Positions 60,441 through 64,000 of a stretch of DNA of 64,000 nt are shown here, piece by piece. Source of the DNA: Stenotrophomonas sepilia (lineage in GTDB: Bacteria; Pseudomonadota; Gammaproteobacteria; Xanthomonadales; Xanthomonadaceae). The stretch is from positions 97,577-161,576 of the forward strand of contig NZ_LXXZ01000087.1 of NCBI RefSeq assembly GCF_003244875.1, in the 5' to 3' direction. The position numbers and the translations under genes were made by a program. The stretch's first letter is position 1; every line of letters begins with the position of its first letter. The notes below the pieces were generated by a model. That model saw nothing but the letters and a program-made list of their open reading frames with translations. It ran no database searches and had not been told where the DNA came from.

Positions 60441-61628
60441 ATGACCGTTCCCGTTGCCCGCCTCTCAAGTTTCTACCTGTTCTACTACGCGGCGCTCGGC
60501 GCGTTCACGCCGTACTGGAGCCTGTTCCTGACCGCGCGCGGGATGAGCGTGACCGCGATCAGCGTGATGATGGGCCTGTGGTACGCCACCCGCGTGATCG
60601 CACCCAGTACCTGGACCTCGCTGGCGGCCGCATCACCGCGACCGATCCGCCTGCTGCGCGTCGGCTGCGTGCTGACCCTGCTCAGCTTCGCTGCCTTTCT
60701 GCTGCCACTGCCGCAGCCGTGGATGTACCCGGCGATGATCGTGTTCTGCTTCTTCTACAACGCGGTGATGCCGCAGTTCGAGTCGATCACCCTCACCCAC
60801 CTGGGCAACGACAGCCATCGCTACGGGTTGATCCGGGTCTGGGGCTCGCTCGGTTTCATCGCCGTGGTCACCCTGTTCGGCTGGCTGATCGAGGGCGATG
60901 GCGCCGGCAACCACGCCGGATTGTTGCCGTGGATGATGCTGCCCCTGTTCGTGCTGCTGGTTGCCTCGGCCTTCAGCAATCACTACGCGCGCGACATCGG
61001 CAGGACGGCGGGTGACACCAGCGGCTTCTGGCAGATCGTGCGCCGACCGCCAGTGCTGGCGTTCTTCCTGGCCGCCTTCATGGAACAGCTGTCGTTCGGC
61101 CCGTACTACACGTTCTTTTCGGTCTACATGGACCACCACGGTTACCGCACCACCACCCTCGGCCTGCTGTGGACCATCGGCGTGGTCTTCGAAGTGGGCG
61201 TGTTCTTCACCATCGGCCGCTTCTTCCGCCGCTACGACGCCAGCTGGATGCTGCTGATCGCGCTGGTCAGTTCCTGCCTGCGCTGGGCCGTGACCGCACT
61301 GTTCCCGGAGAACCTGCCGGTGATGCTGCTGGCGCAGACCGCGCACGCGCTGGGCTTTGCCGCGTTCTTCGCTGCAGCGATGCAGATGCTGGCGACCTAC
61401 TTCCCCGGTCGTCTAAACGGCCACGGCCAAGGACTGCTGTACGGCTTTTCGTCCGGTGTCGGCGGTGTGCTGGGCGCGCTCATTGCCGGCCAACTGTGGA
61501 AGATCGACGACGGCCGCACCGCGTTCCTGGCCGGCAGCGGCTTCGCCCTGATTGGCGCCCTGCTCTGCTTTTTCGCGCTGAGCCTGCCGCTGATCCGTGC
61601 GCGGCGCAGCACTGCGTGCACCCAGTAA
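60441..61628 (+). CDS. MFS transporter
   Basis: A 395-residue major facilitator protein with 12 hydrophobic segments. ATG at 60441 (MTVPVARLSSFYLFYYAALG). The family resembles the LacY/HcaT-like (MFS_1_like) group: FTPYWSLFLTARGMSVTAIS, SHRYGLIRVWGSLGFIAVVT (charged motif A-like region), FAFFLAAFMEQLSFGPYYTFF-like segments and FFAAAMQMLATYFPGRLNGHG. HcaT transports phenylpropionate; substrate here unknown. The long hairpin precedes it, and it has its own terminator. Confidence 0.85.
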   Translation: MTVPVARLSSFYLFYYAALGAFTPYWSLFLTARGMSVTAISVMMGLWYATRVIAPSTWTSLAAASPRPIRLLRVGCVLTLLSFAAFLLPLPQPWMYPAMIVFCFFYNAVMPQFESITLTHLGNDSHRYGLIRVWGSLGFIAVVTLFGWLIEGDGAGNHAGLLPWMMLPLFVLLVASAFSNHYARDIGRTAGDTSGFWQIVRRPPVLAFFLAAFMEQLSFGPYYTFFSVYMDHHGYRTTTLGLLWTIGVVFEVGVFFTIGRFFRRYDASWMLLIALVSSCLRWAVTALFPENLPVMLLAQTAHALGFAAFFAAAMQMLATYFPGRLNGHGQGLLYGFSSGVGGVLGALIAGQLWKIDDGRTAFLAGSGFALIGALLCFFALSLPLIRARRSTACTQ

Positions 61629-61629
61629 C

Positions 61630-61658
61630 GAAAACGCCGGGCAATGCCCGGCGTTTTC
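61630..61658. terminator. Bidirectional terminator between convergent genes
   Basis: GAAAACGCCGGGC, a 3-nt loop, GCCCGGCGTTTTC: a perfect 13-bp stem, with T-runs on both sides. It stops the MFS gene (plus) and the DUF2058 gene (minus), whose stops lie 2 and 18 bp away. Confidence 0.85.
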
Positions 61659-61676
61659 ATCATGCGGCAGATGCAG

Positions 61677-62357
61677 TTACCAGACCAGGTCGTCCGGCAC
61701 CTGGTACTGCGGATCCGCGTACGGATCTTCCTCGGCCGGCGCATTCGGATCGACCTTCAGCGCCACCGACGGGGCGAACACCGCCTCGGACTGTGCCAGC
61801 ACTTCAGCGGTCACCAGCAGGTAGCGCCCGTTGAGCTGGACCACTCCAAGCTCGCCGGCATTGAGCGCGGTCAGCTGTTCGGCGGTCACATAGATGCGCT
61901 TGATCTTGCCGCCATACGGGAAGTGGCGGGCGATGTCGGCCGCTTCCGAGTTCAGGCTCTTGTCCTTCAGCAGTTCTTCCAGCTTGGCCTTGGCCTCGCG
62001 GCGTACGCGCGCCTCTTCCTGTTTCAGACGCTCGGCCTCGATGCGCTCTTCCTTTTCCTTCTGCGCTCGGATGGCATAGGCCTTGGCCAGATCCATCTCT
62101 TCGGCGCTGCGCGGCGTGCGCGGGCCCTGCTGGCCCGGGCCACGCGACTGGCCGGGCTTGCCCGGGCGACCGTGGCCATGCCCACGACGCTCGCCGGGCT
62201 TGTGCTCGCCCTTGCCAGCGCCCTGCGGCTTTCCATTGCCGTTGCCACCCTTGCCCTGCGGGCGACCGTCACGGCGGGGGCCATCATTCTTGCGCTCGGG
62301 CTTGGGCGCGGGCTTGAAGCCCAGGCCCATCAGCTGGTCGCGGAGGGTATCGCTCAT
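61677..62357 (-). CDS. DUF2058 protein (nucleoprotein/polynucleotide-associated enzyme type)
   Basis: A 226-residue protein beginning MSDTLRDQLMGLGFKPAPKP. Residues about 20-85 are a Gly/Pro/Lys/Arg-rich low-complexity tract (RPQGKGGNGNGKPQGAGKG, ERRGHGHGRPGKPGQ), likely to bind nucleic acid; then an Ala/Glu/Arg-rich coil (ERIEAERLKQEEARVRREAK) and a conserved globular end (HFPYGGKIKRIYVTAEQLTA). This matches DUF2058 of E. coli YaiL type. Function unsettled. It lies before slyX on the minus strand. Confidence 0.85.
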   Translation of the reverse strand: MSDTLRDQLMGLGFKPAPKPERKNDGPRRDGRPQGKGGNGNGKPQGAGKGEHKPGERRGHGHGRPGKPGQSRGPGQQGPRTPRSAEEMDLAKAYAIRAQKEKEERIEAERLKQEEARVRREAKAKLEELLKDKSLNSEAADIARHFPYGGKIKRIYVTAEQLTALNAGELGVVQLNGRYLLVTAEVLAQSEAVFAPSVALKVDPNAPAEEDPYADPQYQVPDDLVW

Positions 62358-62367
62358 AGGATTCGGA

Positions 62368-62610
62368 TCAGTAGTGCGGCGGCGGCGGTTCGCTCGCCGG
62401 ATCGGAAGAATTCAGCGCGTTGCGGACCTTGCCCAGGTCTTCCAGCAGCACGCGCAGCACGTCGGCGTTGCGCATGCCCTGCATGCGGGCATCGGCCAGC
62501 GCATCGCTCAGTTCGGCCAGCGCCTGTTCCTGGAAGGACACGCGCATTTCCAGTTCGACCAGGCGCGCTTCCAGCGCCTGCTCGCGTTCGGTTGGCAGCA
62601 GATCAGACAT
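62368..62610 (-). CDS. slyX: SlyX family protein
   Basis: An 80-residue protein starting [20 protein letters not shown] at 62610, with a coiled-coil heptad pattern ([20 protein letters not shown]), then [12 protein letters not shown] and the typical acidic tail ([12 protein letters not shown]). It matches SlyX, whose role is unknown. Its start overlaps the stop of ugd by 8 nt. Confidence 0.85.
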   Translation of the reverse strand: MSDLLPTEREQALEARLVELEMRVSFQEQALAELSDALADARMQGMRNADVLRVLLEDLGKVRNALNSSDPASEPPPPHY

Positions 62611-63952
62611 GCAGCGAGCGCCCCCGGCCAATGCCGTAGTACGCCAGGCCCGCCGCTTCCATATCCGCCGGCTCGTACAGGTTGCGGCCGTCGAACACCA
62701 CCGCGTCCTTCAACTGCTCGCGCAGCGTCTGGAAATCAGGGCTGCGGAACTGCTTCCACTCGGTCACCACGACCAGTGCATCGGCCCCCTGCAGCGCCTC
62801 GTCGGCACTGCTGCAGAACACCAGATCATCGCGCTCGCCGAAGATGCGCTGCGACTCGTGCATCGCTTCCGGATCGTAGGCACGCACCGTCGCGCCGCCT
62901 TCCCACAGCTGCGCCAGCAGGCGACGGCTGGAAGCTTCGCGCATGTCATCGGTGTTCGGCTTGAACGCCAGGCCCCACACGGCAAAGGTCTTGCCACGCA
63001 CACCTTCGTCTTCACCCTTGTCGTAATGACGCTGGATGAGGGCGAACAGATGGCCCTTCTGCGCATCGTTGACCGCTTCCACGGCGTTCAGCAGCTTCGG
63101 CTCCAGGCCGGCCTGCTGCGCGGTGCGGGCCAGCGCCTGCACATCCTTGGGGAAGCACGAGCCGCCGTAACCGGCGCCCGGGTAGATGAAATGCCAGCCG
63201 ATGCGCGGATCCGAGCCGATGCCCTGGCGGACCTGCTCGACATCGGCGCCGACACGTTCGGCGATGTTGGCGATTTCGTTCATGAACGAGATCTTGGTCG
63301 CCAGCATCGCGTTGGCGGCGTACTTGGTCAGCTCCGCCGAACGTACGTCCATTTCCACCACGCGGTCGTGGTTGCGGTTGAACGGCGCGTACAGGCGCCG
63401 CATTACCGCCACCGACTCGGCGCTGGTCGCGCCGATGATGATGCGATCCGGGCGCATGCAGTCGGCGACAGCATCGCCTTCCTTCAGGAATTCCGGGTTG
63501 GACACCACATCGAAGGCGATGTCCGCGCCACGTGCCGCCAACTCTGCGGCAATGGCGGCACGCACCTTGTCGGCGGTGCCCACCGGCACCGTCGACTTGT
63601 TGACCACCACGGTCGGCACGCTCATGTGCCGGCCGATGGTGCGGGCCACAGCCAGCACGTACTGCAGATCGGCACTGCCATCCTCGTCCGGCGGCGTGCC
63701 AACGGCGATGAACACGACCTGGCCGTGGCCGATCGCGGCCGCGGCATCGGTGGTGAACGCCAGCCGCGACGCGGCGTGGTTGGCCTTCACCATCGGCTCC
63801 AGGCCCGGCTCATAGATCGGGATGATGCCCTGGTTGAGGCCATCGACCTTGGCCTGGTCGATATCGACGCAGACCACCTGGTGGCCGACGTCGGCCAGGC
63901 AGGTACCGGTCACCAGCCCTACATAACCGGTACCGAAAATCGCAACGCGCAT
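62603..63952 (-). CDS. ugd: UDP-glucose 6-dehydrogenase
   Basis: A 449-residue enzyme that oxidises UDP-glucose to UDP-glucuronate, the precursor for capsule, exopolysaccharide and lipid A modifications. Starts [20 protein letters not shown]: GxGxxG NAD site. The catalytic Cys is in [19 protein letters not shown], and the Lys/Asn in the dimer-contact regions ([33 protein letters not shown]) are present. Second Rossmann part: YDPEAMHES. It is followed by slyX and DUF2058. Confidence 0.97.
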   Translation of the reverse strand: MRVAIFGTGYVGLVTGTCLADVGHQVVCVDIDQAKVDGLNQGIIPIYEPGLEPMVKANHAASRLAFTTDAAAAIGHGQVVFIAVGTPPDEDGSADLQYVLAVARTIGRHMSVPTVVVNKSTVPVGTADKVRAAIAAELAARGADIAFDVVSNPEFLKEGDAVADCMRPDRIIIGATSAESVAVMRRLYAPFNRNHDRVVEMDVRSAELTKYAANAMLATKISFMNEIANIAERVGADVEQVRQGIGSDPRIGWHFIYPGAGYGGSCFPKDVQALARTAQQAGLEPKLLNAVEAVNDAQKGHLFALIQRHYDKGEDEGVRGKTFAVWGLAFKPNTDDMREASSRRLLAQLWEGGATVRAYDPEAMHESQRIFGERDDLVFCSSADEALQGADALVVVTEWKQFRSPDFQTLREQLKDAVVFDGRNLYEPADMEAAGLAYYGIGRGRSLHV

Positions 63953-63975
63953 GTCCGTGCAGGCTCCGTGGTCGC

Positions 63976-64000
63976 TTACGGCAGGACGCCCAGCAGCGCG
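63976..64000 (-). CDS. Possible C-terminal end of the gene upstream of ugd
   Basis: The minus strand reads ALLGVLP then TAA at 63978-63976, 23 bp before the ugd ATG. Only eight codons are visible and no start or motif is present, so this is a weak guess that a gene on the same strand enters from the right edge. Confidence 0.25.

Overview
The window is a high-GC chromosomal segment of a gammaproteobacterium of the Xanthomonadaceae, almost certainly Stenotrophomonas (S. maltophilia group). The signs are the overall protein character, GyrA with Gln at position 83, a MetH split into two genes, an 821-residue LigA with insertions, kynurenine-pathway genes, and many short GTAG-headed palindromes (SMAG-type REP elements) between genes. 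Most of it is housekeeping sequence; I see no rRNA, tRNA, CRISPR array, prophage or complete insertion sequence.

Layout. 1-8.4 kb: secreted hydrolases and peptidases (SGNH/GDSL hydrolase fragment, DUF2268 zinc protease, M3 and S9 peptidases) with small hypotheticals and a decayed MacB/FtsX permease. 8.6-11.3 kb: the accessory part, with a HipA-like kinase overlapping a DUF3037 gene, then a decayed cell-wall hydrolase fragment beside a frameshifted lysozyme-inhibitor-type gene (LprI plus XAC2610-like). 11.3-20.3 kb: gcd, gyrA, mtnA, a DUF3011 protein, epmA and a GNAT gene. 20.4-28.6 kb: the conserved smc-zipA-ligA block, interrupted by an oppositely oriented, Tat-exported aminotransferase. 28.8-32.8 kb: rpsF-rpsR-rplI, an IscA-type Fe-S carrier, asnS and two small genes. 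32.8-40.6 kb: paiB, carbonic anhydrase, the kynurenine genes (3-hydroxyanthranilate dioxygenase, kynU, kmo), then a chain of overlapping genes (sbcB, DUF2461, aldo/keto reductase).

40.7-48.3 kb: a DUF2939 protein, a 5'-nucleotidase, nadK and the giant NAD-glutamate dehydrogenase. 48.5-53.7 kb: a TetR regulator followed by an RND efflux adaptor and pump without an outer-membrane channel gene. 53.8-64 kb: a small membrane protein, an acyl-CoA dehydrogenase, an ArsR-methyltransferase regulator (SahR-like) leading into split metH, an MFS transporter, a DUF2058 protein, slyX and ugd.

Functional links: kynurenine breakdown can feed quinolinate to NAD synthesis and nadK then makes NADP; mtnA and metH serve methionine and SAM recycling, with an adjacent SAM/SAH-type regulator; gyrA, ligA, smc and sbcB maintain DNA. 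The best candidates for undescribed biology are the HipA-like/DUF3037 pair, the eroded hydrolase/inhibitor locus, the regulator with a perfect palindrome ahead of split metH (which has a 15-codon ORF in the gap), and a 27-bp-stem hairpin after metH.
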